The notes beneath the pieces were generated by a model. That model ran no database searches. It was not told the DNA's origin and saw nothing but the letters and a program-made list of their open reading frames with translations. The translations under genes were made by a program, and so were the position numbers. From contig QGUR01000106.1 of NCBI GenBank assembly GCA_003242205.1, forward strand, positions 1 to 13,498: 13,498 nt of DNA. The letters are read 5' to 3'. Positions 7,639 through 13,498 of this stretch are shown one piece after another. Position 1 is the first letter of the stretch; the number at the start of each line of letters is the position of its first letter. The stretch comes from Chloroflexota bacterium (GTDB lineage Bacteria > Chloroflexota > Anaerolineae > Aggregatilineales > Phototrophicaceae).

Positions 7639-7664
7639 CAATCAAAAGCGCAAAAACGGTCAGG

Positions 7665-8720
7665 TCAGCCGATAATGTTTAGCGGGATGACATCGGCATC
7701 CTGCAACAGCACGACGCTGACTCGCGCGGCAGTGGCTTCCGCCAGTTGCCGGAAGGCACGACCGGCCGGGCTTTCTGGAGACGCCACAACCGCAGGGCGG
7801 CCATAGTCCCCGCCTTTGCGAACTTCGGCTTCCAGCGGAATGCGCCCCAGGAAGGCGAGATTGCGTTCCTGAGCCAGCCTTTCGCCCCCGCCCTCGCCGA
7901 AGAAATCGCCTGCCATGTTCTCGACAATGCCGAGCACCGGCACATTCAGGGTTTCAAACATGGCAATGCTGCGAATAGCGTCGCTCAACGCCACGTCCTG
8001 CGGCTGAGTGACGACAATCGCGCCGGTCAGCGGGAACGACTGCGCGAGCGACAGCGGAGCATCGCCCGTACCCGGCGGCAGATCGACGATCATGTAGTCG
8101 AGAGTGCCCCACTCCACATCGGTGAAAAACTGGCGAATCGCGCCATGCAGCATCGGCCCACGCATGATCATCGGCTTGTTGGGGTCGATGAGATAGCCCG
8201 TGCTCATGGTCTTGACGCCATACGCCTCGATGGGGACCATTTTGTTGTTCATGACTCTGGGGCGAGCCGAGCCAACGCCGAGCATCATCGGTATGTTCGG
8301 GTTAAGAATATCGGCATCGATCAGCCCCACACGCGCCCCGGCGTCTGCCAGCGCGACGGCGAGATTGGTCGCCACGGTGCTCTTGCCAACGCCGCCCTTA
8401 CCGCTGGCTACGGCGATGATGCTTCGCATCGGCACGTCAAGCCGCCCGTGAATCTTGCGATCGGTCGGAACCTGCGCGTCCCACCGAATGTCGAGGCGCT
8501 CGATGCCGGGAACCTTGCCGATGACAGCGGCATTGCAACGCTCGAGAAAAACGTTCTTCAGCGGACACGCCGGCGTTGTCAGCACAATCGTGAAACGCGC
8601 GGTATTGCCTTCAATGGTCAGGTCGCGCACCATGTTCAGGCTGACGATATCCTGATGCAACTCTGGCTCGATCACGGTGCTCAACGCCGCCATGATCTGC
8701 TGTTTTATGTCGTCGCTCAT
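7665..8720 (-). CDS. mrp: Mrp/ApbC/NBP35-family P-loop ATPase, iron-sulphur carrier type, without CxxC
   Basis: The 351-residue protein has an N-terminal MIP18 (DUF59) domain at about 1-90 with LTTPACP (C52). A MRP-type SIMIBI ATPase domain follows, with the deviant Walker A SGKGGVGKST at 106-115, DADILNPNIPMMLG at 135-148, and DLPPGTGD at 213-220. Members of this family bind and pass on Fe-S clusters, and the mitochondrial homologue NUBPL/Ind1 serves complex I. The segment after VENM is GDFFGEGGG (271-279), which lacks the CPxC pair that normally bridges a cluster between two subunits. C52 and C62 are the only cysteines in the protein. The last 15 residues (ending DVIPLNIIG) form a short hydrophobic tail. 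It sits downstream of the complex I operon but behind a terminator and its own -10 box. Start: ATG with AGGGG upstream. Confidence 0.92.
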   Translation of the reverse strand: MSDDIKQQIMAALSTVIEPELHQDIVSLNMVRDLTIEGNTARFTIVLTTPACPLKNVFLERCNAAVIGKVPGIERLDIRWDAQVPTDRKIHGRLDVPMRSIIAVASGKGGVGKSTVATNLAVALADAGARVGLIDADILNPNIPMMLGVGSARPRVMNNKMVPIEAYGVKTMSTGYLIDPNKPMIMRGPMLHGAIRQFFTDVEWGTLDYMIVDLPPGTGDAPLSLAQSFPLTGAIVVTQPQDVALSDAIRSIAMFETLNVPVLGIVENMAGDFFGEGGGERLAQERNLAFLGRIPLEAEVRKGGDYGRPAVVASPESPAGRAFRQLAEATAARVSVVLLQDADVIPLNIIG

Positions 8721-8764
8721 AACACCCCTGAGAAACCTGCTCGTGGAAAATCGACATCAGAATT

Positions 8765-8770
8765 ATTATA
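8765..8770 (-). promoter_or_regulatory. -10 box for the Mrp ATPase gene
   Basis: A perfect TATAAT on the minus strand lies 44 bases upstream of the ATG. The best -35 candidate is TTTACG with a 19-base spacer, which is weak. The rest of the roughly 200-base gap (8721-8924) holds the terminator of the upstream operon and no gene that I can support. Confidence 0.5.
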
Positions 8771-8858
8771 GCGCAGATCAGAAAAAATCCGTAAATTTGG
8801 ATATCCTGCTCCAGAACCGGTCGATTTTGGAGTAAGACAGGAAAAGTTTACCCCTCTA

Positions 8859-8894
8859 TAAAAGAAAACAAAACCCGGCCAGATGACCGGGTTT
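8859..8894 (-). terminator. Intrinsic terminator of the iscX-nuoB-nuoCD-nuoI operon
   Basis: On the minus strand AAACCCGG, an eight-base loop and CCGGGTTT form a GC-rich stem. The T-run TTTTGTTTTCTTTTAT follows at once. It begins about 30 bases after the nuoI stop codon. This is a textbook Rho-independent terminator and separates the operon from the Mrp gene. Confidence 0.9.
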
Positions 8895-8924
8895 ATGGCT
8901 GTCTTTCTCTGGCAAAGCCGGAAA

Positions 8925-9791
8925 CTACTGGCCGCCCTGCTCGCGGGCGCGTTTGCGCGCCAGTGCCGCCTCGCGCTTGGCCAGACGTTCGGCCTTGGCC
9001 TTTTCGGCAGCAGCAGCAGCATCATCGGCGGCTTCAGGCTTGGGCGCATCCGCAGCCTGACCGGCAGCCGCTTCGCTGGTCGCAGCGGCCTGTCCGCGAG
9101 GCCGCTGCGCCGCGCCACCTGCTGCGCCACGAGCCGCACCGCCAGCCTTGGCCGCGCTGGCTTCGGCCTTCTTGCGCTCCTTGATGACGTCGCTGTGTTC
9201 CCAGCCACCACGCGCTTCGGCTTCTTCAGCCGCGGTCGTCGGCGCGATCGTCTGCCAGTAACGGAATTCCTTGGACAGCTTCGCCTTATCGTAAATGTGA
9301 TTCGCGGTGCGATCATAGCTGGCCAATTCGTAGTCGTGGTCCATCTTGATCGCATCGAACGGGCAAAATTCGGCGCACAGCCCGCAGTTCATGCAGATGT
9401 CGATGTCGATAAAAAACGCCTGTGGCTCAGGAATTGGCCGCTTGGTCTGCGGGTCCTCACCGCGCACGATCCAGATACACTGCGGCGGGCAAACCTTGGC
9501 GCAGATACCGCAGCTCGTGCACCAGTCGTGTCCCGGACGCTCCGGATGGTCGTAGTTTTCGACAACCAGGAACGGTATGAAGCGGAACCGCTCCGGCACG
9601 GCGAGTTTCTCTTCCGGATACTGGACGGTGAAGATACCCTTCGCTTTCGTCCCCTGTCGAACCTCAAACGGCGTATCCGCCAGCGTGCTGCCCAGATACT
9701 GCTCCGTGCCACGGCGCACGTCTGCCGTATAGGTGGCGATGAAATGCTTGAAGGTAACCCACAGGCCCTTCACAATGCCCTGTCCGAACAT
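8925..9791 (-). CDS. nuoI: NADH-quinone oxidoreductase subunit I (NuoI) with long C-terminal tail
   Basis: NuoI carries the two [4Fe-4S] clusters N6a and N6b that pass electrons towards cluster N2 in the peripheral arm of complex I. Both ferredoxin motifs are complete: C91, C94, C97 then C101-P, and C133, C136, C139 then C143-P. The ATG at 9791 is chosen because AAGGAG lies five bases upstream. The open frame extends to a TTG at 9845, but that lies inside an intercistronic hairpin region. The mature family core ends near residue 185. About 100 further residues are rich in Ala, Glu and Lys and end in RLAKREAALARKRAR (269-283) plus a short Glu/Gly/Gln tail. The same 15 residues end NuoB. It is the last gene of the operon. 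Confidence 0.95.
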   Translation of the reverse strand: MFGQGIVKGLWVTFKHFIATYTADVRRGTEQYLGSTLADTPFEVRQGTKAKGIFTVQYPEEKLAVPERFRFIPFLVVENYDHPERPGHDWCTSCGICAKVCPPQCIWIVRGEDPQTKRPIPEPQAFFIDIDICMNCGLCAEFCPFDAIKMDHDYELASYDRTANHIYDKAKLSKEFRYWQTIAPTTAAEEAEARGGWEHSDVIKERKKAEASAAKAGGAARGAAGGAAQRPRGQAAATSEAAAGQAADAPKPEAADDAAAAAEKAKAERLAKREAALARKRAREQGGQ

Positions 9792-9808
9792 GGCAACTCC
9801 TTGTTCAA

Positions 9809-9833
9809 GCGGGCAGGATACGGCCCTGCCCGC
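9809..9833. other. GC-rich stem-loop between nuoCD and nuoI
   Basis: GCGGGCAGG, a seven-base loop and CCTGCCCGC form a perfect nine-base-pair stem in the 54-base gap between the nuoCD stop and the nuoI start. No T-run follows on the minus strand (TTGAAC, then the AAGGAG ribosome site), so it is not an intrinsic terminator. It may protect the upstream message or mark a processing site that tunes the relative amounts of the two products. Confidence 0.6.
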
Positions 9834-9845
9834 GCAGTGACGCAA

Positions 9846-11717
9846 TCAGCGGTCGGTTTCGCCCAGCACGATGTCGATACTGCCAAGCACGGCGACAATG
9901 TCCGCCACCTTGTGGCCCTGGCACATCTGCCCCAGCGGCGTCAGGTTAATGAAGCTTGGGGCACGGACGTGATAGCGCCACGGGTTCTGCGTACCCTTCT
10001 CGTCGCCCGCCGAAACGACATAGAAGCCCAGCTCGCCTTTCGGGTTTTCGACACGCCCGTAGGACTCGCCCACCGGCACGCGCGGCATGTACGCCTTGTT
10101 ACCGGCGAAAATCGGCTCGCCTTTGGTGCGTTCCAGTCGTGGCAGAATCTGCTTGAGAATGCGAATGCTTTCGCGCATCTCGTCGATACGCACGAGATAG
10201 CGGTCATAAATATCGCCGTTGTAGCGAACAGCGACGTCGAAATCGAGTTCTGGATAGATGCTATACGGATCGGCGCGGCGCACATCGTAGGGCACACCGC
10301 TGGCCCGCAGCAGCGGCCCGGAGCAACTGTAGGCAATCGCCATTTCCGGCGGCAGGTAGCCGACGCCGATGGTGCGGGACGTCATGACCTCGCTCTCGGT
10401 CAGATAGGTGTCCAGCTCGTCAATCGCTCGCGGCAGGCGCTCGTTGATCAGGTCGGTCAGATACTCCATCGTATTGAAGTCGCGTATCTGATCGTTGACA
10501 AGGTTGGCCGTCGAGCGAATGTACTCCGGCAGATCCTTGGCCAGACCGCCAAAGCGCATGTAATTGAACATCATGCGCGCGCCGGAAGTCGCCTCGAAGA
10601 AGTCGAGGATCTTCTCGCGTTCGGCAATCGCATATAGCGACGGCGTGAAGAACGCGCCCAGGTCGTTGAGCAGGAAGCCGATCGCCCAAAGGTGATTGAC
10701 GATGCGGTTCAGTTCGACCATGAGCACGCGAATGACTTCGGCGCGGTAGGTTGGCGGCTGGTAGCGAGCGCCGGTCGCCAGCAGATTTTCAACCGCGAGC
10801 ACGTAGCCATGGTTGTTGCCCATCCCCGAAATGTAATCGAGGCGGTCGGTGAACGGAATGTTGTGAATCCAGGCGTTGCGCTCGCCAATCTGCTCATGGT
10901 TGCGGTGCAGATAGCCCATGACCGGCTCAAGCGTTTCGACGGTCTCGCCATTCAGCGTCACAACCATACGGAACACGCCGTGAGTGCTTGGGTGGTGCGG
11001 CCCAAGGTTGACGACCAGACGGTCAGTACGGATGCCGTCGCTCGTCGTCAGTTCCTGAATGTCGACGCCCAGACCCATGCCGCTGTAAATCGACTCTTCC
11101 GAGATATCGTTCAGGCGCGACAGGTCGATATCGGCGGGGTACTGAACGTTCTTGCCATAGGGGTTGAGTTCTTCGGCGCGGCGGACGTAGCCTTTCGGCC
11201 AGCGGCTATCGAATGGCTTATGTTCCTGTTCGTAATACGGCTCTTTCCAATCCTTACGCATGGGATGGCCGTTGAAACCCTCCCACAGCAGGATGCGTTT
11301 CAGGTTTGGATGGCCGGAGAACCGGATGCCATAAAGGTCGTAGGCTTCACGCTCCTGAAAGTCCGCGCCGGGCCAGATACTCACCAGCGACGGGACTTCC
11401 GCCTTTTCACGGTCGGTCTGCGTCTTGAAAACCAGCCCCGGACCGCCGGAAATGCGGTAGGCGTAGTACACCATTTCCAGATGGTCGCCCAACCCCAGAT
11501 AGTCAACCGCCGTGGCATGCGAGAGATAGTTGAAGCCCAGCTCATCGCGAATCGTTTTGGCGACATCGACAAGCCGGTTCTTGTCAACAATGACGCCGCT
11601 ATACCCGGTGCGCGTATCATCCCGCACGGCATCGGGATACTTTTCCTTGAGCACCTTGTAAGCGGTATCCAGATCGGCCTTCTCCAGCCGCTCGGGCACG
11701 AGTGATTGATCGGTCAT
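9846..11717 (-). CDS. nuoCD: NADH-quinone oxidoreductase fused subunits C and D (NuoCD)
   Basis: This 623-residue fusion is close in size to the E. coli NuoCD fusion. The C part (about 1-185) has the signature EREAYDLYGIRFSGHPNLKR at 122-141 and then GHPMRKDW. A linker of about 40 residues leads to the D part (about 230-623). That part has NLGPHHPSTHG at 237-247, GYLHRNHEQ near 268, and DRLDYISGMGNNHGY at 291-305. It ends in VLGETDR, as D subunits normally do. D forms the quinone-reducing site together with NuoB, and C helps to dock them. Unlike its two neighbours, it has no extra C-terminal tail. Its ATG follows the nuoB stop by 11 bases with AGGG between. It is the second nuo gene of the operon. 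Confidence 0.96.
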   Translation of the reverse strand: MTDQSLVPERLEKADLDTAYKVLKEKYPDAVRDDTRTGYSGVIVDKNRLVDVAKTIRDELGFNYLSHATAVDYLGLGDHLEMVYYAYRISGGPGLVFKTQTDREKAEVPSLVSIWPGADFQEREAYDLYGIRFSGHPNLKRILLWEGFNGHPMRKDWKEPYYEQEHKPFDSRWPKGYVRRAEELNPYGKNVQYPADIDLSRLNDISEESIYSGMGLGVDIQELTTSDGIRTDRLVVNLGPHHPSTHGVFRMVVTLNGETVETLEPVMGYLHRNHEQIGERNAWIHNIPFTDRLDYISGMGNNHGYVLAVENLLATGARYQPPTYRAEVIRVLMVELNRIVNHLWAIGFLLNDLGAFFTPSLYAIAEREKILDFFEATSGARMMFNYMRFGGLAKDLPEYIRSTANLVNDQIRDFNTMEYLTDLINERLPRAIDELDTYLTESEVMTSRTIGVGYLPPEMAIAYSCSGPLLRASGVPYDVRRADPYSIYPELDFDVAVRYNGDIYDRYLVRIDEMRESIRILKQILPRLERTKGEPIFAGNKAYMPRVPVGESYGRVENPKGELGFYVVSAGDEKGTQNPWRYHVRAPSFINLTPLGQMCQGHKVADIVAVLGSIDIVLGETDR

Positions 11718-11728
11718 AAGTGAACCCT

Positions 11729-12586
11729 TTATTCGCTTTGCTGCTGTTGCCGGGCGCGCTTACGTGCCAGCGCAGCCTCGCGCTTGGCCAGTCGCGCCGC
11801 TTTCTCCGGGTCGTCCGCGGCGGCTGCGGCCGGGGCCGACGCCACCTTGTCGGCGGCCTTTTCAGCCGCAGTTCGTGGCGCAGAAGTCGACGCCGCGCCG
11901 GCGGTCAGCACCAGATCGGGCACTTCACGCTTCCCATAAGGCAGGCCCGCGGCGGCCAGTTCCGCCTGCCGCCGGATAATATCCATCTGACGAGGATCAA
12001 TGATATCCGGGCCGAGGATCGGAATCGGGGTCGGGTCCGACGGCCCAACACCGTACCACGGCACATCATCCATGTTCGCCAGCGACTGACCATCGATCTT
12101 GCGATGCAGGGCAATCAGGGCGAATAGGAGCGCCTGCGGGGTCGGCGGGCATCCCGGCGCGTAAACGTCGACCGGCAGATACTTGTCGATGCCGGAAACG
12201 ACGTTATAGCCTTCCTTGAAGGGGCCGCCGCCGCTGGCGCACGCGCCCATCGCCAGAACATACTTGGGTTCCGGCATCTGGTTGTAGAGACGAACAATCG
12301 GCACGACCATCTTCTTCGTGACCGTGCCGGAAACGATCATCAGGTCTGCCTGCCGCGGGCTGGCGCGCATGACTTCCATACCAAAGCGCGACAGGTCGTA
12401 GCGCGAAGCCGCCGTAGCGATCATTTCAATCGCGCAGCATGCCAGGCCGAAGAGCATCGGCCACACCGAGTTTTTGCGGCTCCAGTTATAGATCTTGCTC
12501 AAACTGGTAATCGCAACGTTTCCCTGCAAGTCCGCCGGAACCGGAAATTCCGTGCCCTGCAGTTCACGCAGGTCCAGGTCAGTCAT
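11729..12586 (-). CDS. nuoB: NADH-quinone oxidoreductase subunit B (NuoB) with Ala-rich basic C-terminal tail
   Basis: NuoB holds cluster N2, the last iron-sulphur cluster before quinone. The ligands are present: tandem C50-C51 in GLACCAIEM, C116 in GACASGGG and C146 in PGCPPTPQA. The core ends near residue 225. The protein continues for about 60 residues rich in Ala, Lys and Asp, reaching RLAKREAALARKRAR (265-279) and a Gln-rich end. The tail is not part of the family core and matches the end of NuoI. The start ATG shares one base with the stop of the upstream IscX-like gene (TGATG), with GAGGAGG about ten bases before it, so the two genes are translationally coupled. Confidence 0.95.
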   Translation of the reverse strand: MTDLDLRELQGTEFPVPADLQGNVAITSLSKIYNWSRKNSVWPMLFGLACCAIEMIATAASRYDLSRFGMEVMRASPRQADLMIVSGTVTKKMVVPIVRLYNQMPEPKYVLAMGACASGGGPFKEGYNVVSGIDKYLPVDVYAPGCPPTPQALLFALIALHRKIDGQSLANMDDVPWYGVGPSDPTPIPILGPDIIDPRQMDIIRRQAELAAAGLPYGKREVPDLVLTAGAASTSAPRTAAEKAADKVASAPAAAAADDPEKAARLAKREAALARKRARQQQQSE

Positions 12587-12813
12587 CAGGAATTGACCTC
12601 CTCATACCATTCACGCAGGATTTCATTGAGGATGCTGTCGTTCGCCAATTCAGGCTCATCCACAAAGTTCGGCAAGTCGATGATCCATCGGTACAGTTGT
12701 TCCAGCCCCACAGAGTCGACATTGACTGTGGGGTATTTTTCGATGAGCGCCTGGACAATCTCGAAGGAAGAGTCCCAGTACAGATGGTTAAAGGCAGAGT
12801 CAGCGTCTGTCAT
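12586..12813 (-). CDS. iscX: IscX-like iron-sulphur assembly protein
   Basis: The 75-residue acidic protein matches the IscX/YfhJ pattern along its length. It has WDSSFEI near the start, YPTVNVDSV, LYRWIIDLPNF, then ANDSILNEILREWYEE at the end, with the WI-DL-F-D-P and IL-x-IL-x3-W spacing of the E. coli protein (66 residues). IscX binds iron and the cysteine desulphurase IscS and modulates cluster assembly. No iscS or iscU gene lies in the window. The gene leads the complex I operon and overlaps nuoB by one base, so it is probably made together with subunits that need clusters. No ribosome site is visible before the ATG. The assignment is from remembered family sequence and could be confirmed with the PF04384 profile. 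Confidence 0.8.
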   Translation of the reverse strand: MTDADSAFNHLYWDSSFEIVQALIEKYPTVNVDSVGLEQLYRWIIDLPNFVDEPELANDSILNEILREWYEEVNS

Positions 12814-12819
12814 GCGCGT

Positions 12820-12852
12820 ATTTTAACACAGGTCACAGCCAATTACTGTGAC
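12820..12852 (-). promoter_or_regulatory. Candidate promoter and palindromic operator of the complex I operon
   Basis: On the minus strand TAAAAT (12825-12820) lies seven bases before the ATG of the IscX-like gene, so a transcript could start at or next to the ATG itself. Just upstream is a perfect 7-7-7 inverted repeat, GTCACAG / CTGTGAC (12832-12852), which would cover the -35 region. The hexamer 17 bases upstream is not a good -35. The repeat could instead be a weak terminator for the aldehyde dehydrogenase transcript. Confidence 0.4.
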
Positions 12853-12887
12853 AAAAAGCTCATCCCCATCTTTTTTATTCCGCCCAT

Positions 12888-13498
12888 TTACAGCTCGCCG
12901 AGGATTGCATCGGTGTCGATCTGCGCGCGCTGCAACCGCCCGCTGTAATCGACATAGACGCTCTTCCACTCGGTAAAGGTGTCGAGCGCCGTCTGCCCGG
13001 CCTCGCGCATGCCGTTGCCCGTTCCGCGCGTCCCGCCAAACGGGAACTGGATTTCGGCCCCGGTCGTGCCGTGATTGATATAGACGATGCCGGTCGTCAG
13101 GTCGCGCATGGCACGGAAAGCTGCGTTGACATTTTCCGTGAAGATGCTGCTCGACAGACCATAATTGACGCCGTTGTTCACTTCGATGGCTTCTTCGAGC
13201 GAGGCGACCTCGATAATCGAAAGCACAGGCCCGAAAATCTCCTCGTTCGCTACGCGCATGTTCGGATTGACGCCGCCAAGTAATGTTGGCTGGTAGAAGA
13301 AGCCGCGCTCCATCGAGGGCCGCGCGCCGCCGACCAGCACCTGCGCGCCTTCGTCGCGGGCTACGCCGACGTAATACTCAACCTTGTCGAGCGCCTTGCG
13401 ATTGACCAGCGGGCCAACCTGCACGCTTTCGTCCAGACCATAACCAATCCGAAGCGTCTTCGTCTGCTCGATCAGCGCTTCGGTCAGGCGTGGCAGGA
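12888..13498 (-). CDS. Aldehyde dehydrogenase superfamily, C-terminal part (runs off right edge)
   Basis: The frame is open to the right edge. The visible part gives the last 202 residues or so of an NAD(P)-dependent aldehyde dehydrogenase. It holds VQVGPLVN, then NEEIFGPVLSI, whose Glu and Phe contact the nicotinamide ribose in this family. It also holds the C-terminal GAEIQFPFGG and GNGMREAG segments that close the active site. The catalytic Cys and general-base Glu lie outside the window. The GAE...PFGG and EWKxVYVDYSG end resembles semialdehyde dehydrogenases (such as 2-oxoglutarate-semialdehyde or aminoadipate-semialdehyde types), but the substrate cannot be fixed from this part. A GTG at 13424 is internal and not the real start. 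It lies 74 bases upstream of the IscX-like gene, on the same strand. Confidence 0.9.
   Translation of the reverse strand, partial: LPRLTEALIEQTKTLRIGYGLDESVQVGPLVNRKALDKVEYYVGVARDEGAQVLVGGARPSMERGFFYQPTLLGGVNPNMRVANEEIFGPVLSIIEVASLEEAIEVNNGVNYGLSSSIFTENVNAAFRAMRDLTTGIVYINHGTTGAEIQFPFGGTRGTGNGMREAGQTALDTFTEWKSVYVDYSGRLQRAQIDTDAILGEL

Noticed and set aside
7746..8771. A 341-residue open frame on the plus strand
   Set aside because: It is antisense to the Mrp ATPase, which has all family motifs. No domain is seen in the antisense product.
8883..10637. A 584-residue open frame on the plus strand
   Set aside because: It is antisense to nuoI and nuoCD, whose motifs are unmistakable. Its own translation has no recognisable domain and is typical of GC-rich shadow frames.
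10692..11705. A 337-residue open frame on the plus strand
   Set aside because: It lies wholly antisense to nuoCD and reads as a His/Val/Asn-rich mirror of it.
12832..12852. A CRP/FNR-type operator
   Set aside because: The half-sites are in the reverse order (GTCACAG...CTGTGAC rather than TGTGA...TCACA) with a seven-base centre, so I describe it only as an unassigned palindrome.

Overview
The window reads as a piece of chromosome from a GC-rich, free-living bacterium. It is most likely a member of the Chloroflexota (Anaerolineae or a relative). This rests on the style of the proteins (a seven-helix/GAF/long-coil sensor, YoaR-like serine hydrolase, STAS proteins with a YxSSxGL motif) and is an inference from family knowledge, not a database result. 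I see no tRNA, rRNA, insertion sequence, CRISPR array or phage gene.

Left part (1-3656, all minus strand): a 1098-residue membrane sensor with seven helices, a GAF domain, a coiled coil of about 400 residues and a histidine-kinase-like C-terminus. Its phospho-acceptor histidine is replaced by glutamine (Q866). Three bases after its stop begins a membrane-anchored, Thr/Pro-rich protein that runs off the left edge. Next, on the plus strand (3852-5989), a Nudix hydrolase and a YoaR-like, membrane-anchored serine hydrolase overlap by ATGA. Facing them on the minus strand (6015-7201) is a small partner-switching module: a stand-alone STAS protein followed by an RsbW-type ATPase fused to a second, clearly paralogous STAS domain. 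A divergent three-helix small membrane protein (7325-7606) follows and ends at a strong hairpin.

Right part (7665-13498, all minus strand) is an iron-sulphur/complex I island. Transcribed from right to left it holds the end of an aldehyde dehydrogenase, an IscX-like protein, NuoB, fused NuoCD and NuoI, then a textbook intrinsic terminator, then an Mrp/ApbC-type P-loop ATPase with its own -10 box. The Nuo proteins present (B, C, D, I) are exactly the quinone-reducing Q-module of complex I. No N-module (E, F, G) or membrane-arm (A, H, J-N) gene lies here.

The most striking observation is that NuoB and NuoI, which are unrelated proteins, end in the same basic 15-residue segment (RLAKREAALARKRAR) after Ala-rich linkers. 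The two DNA copies differ at 7 of 45 positions, all silent, so the peptide itself appears to be under selection. Other points of note are the histidine-less kinase, the Mrp protein without its CxxC motif, the IscX gene coupled to nuoB, and the duplicated STAS module.
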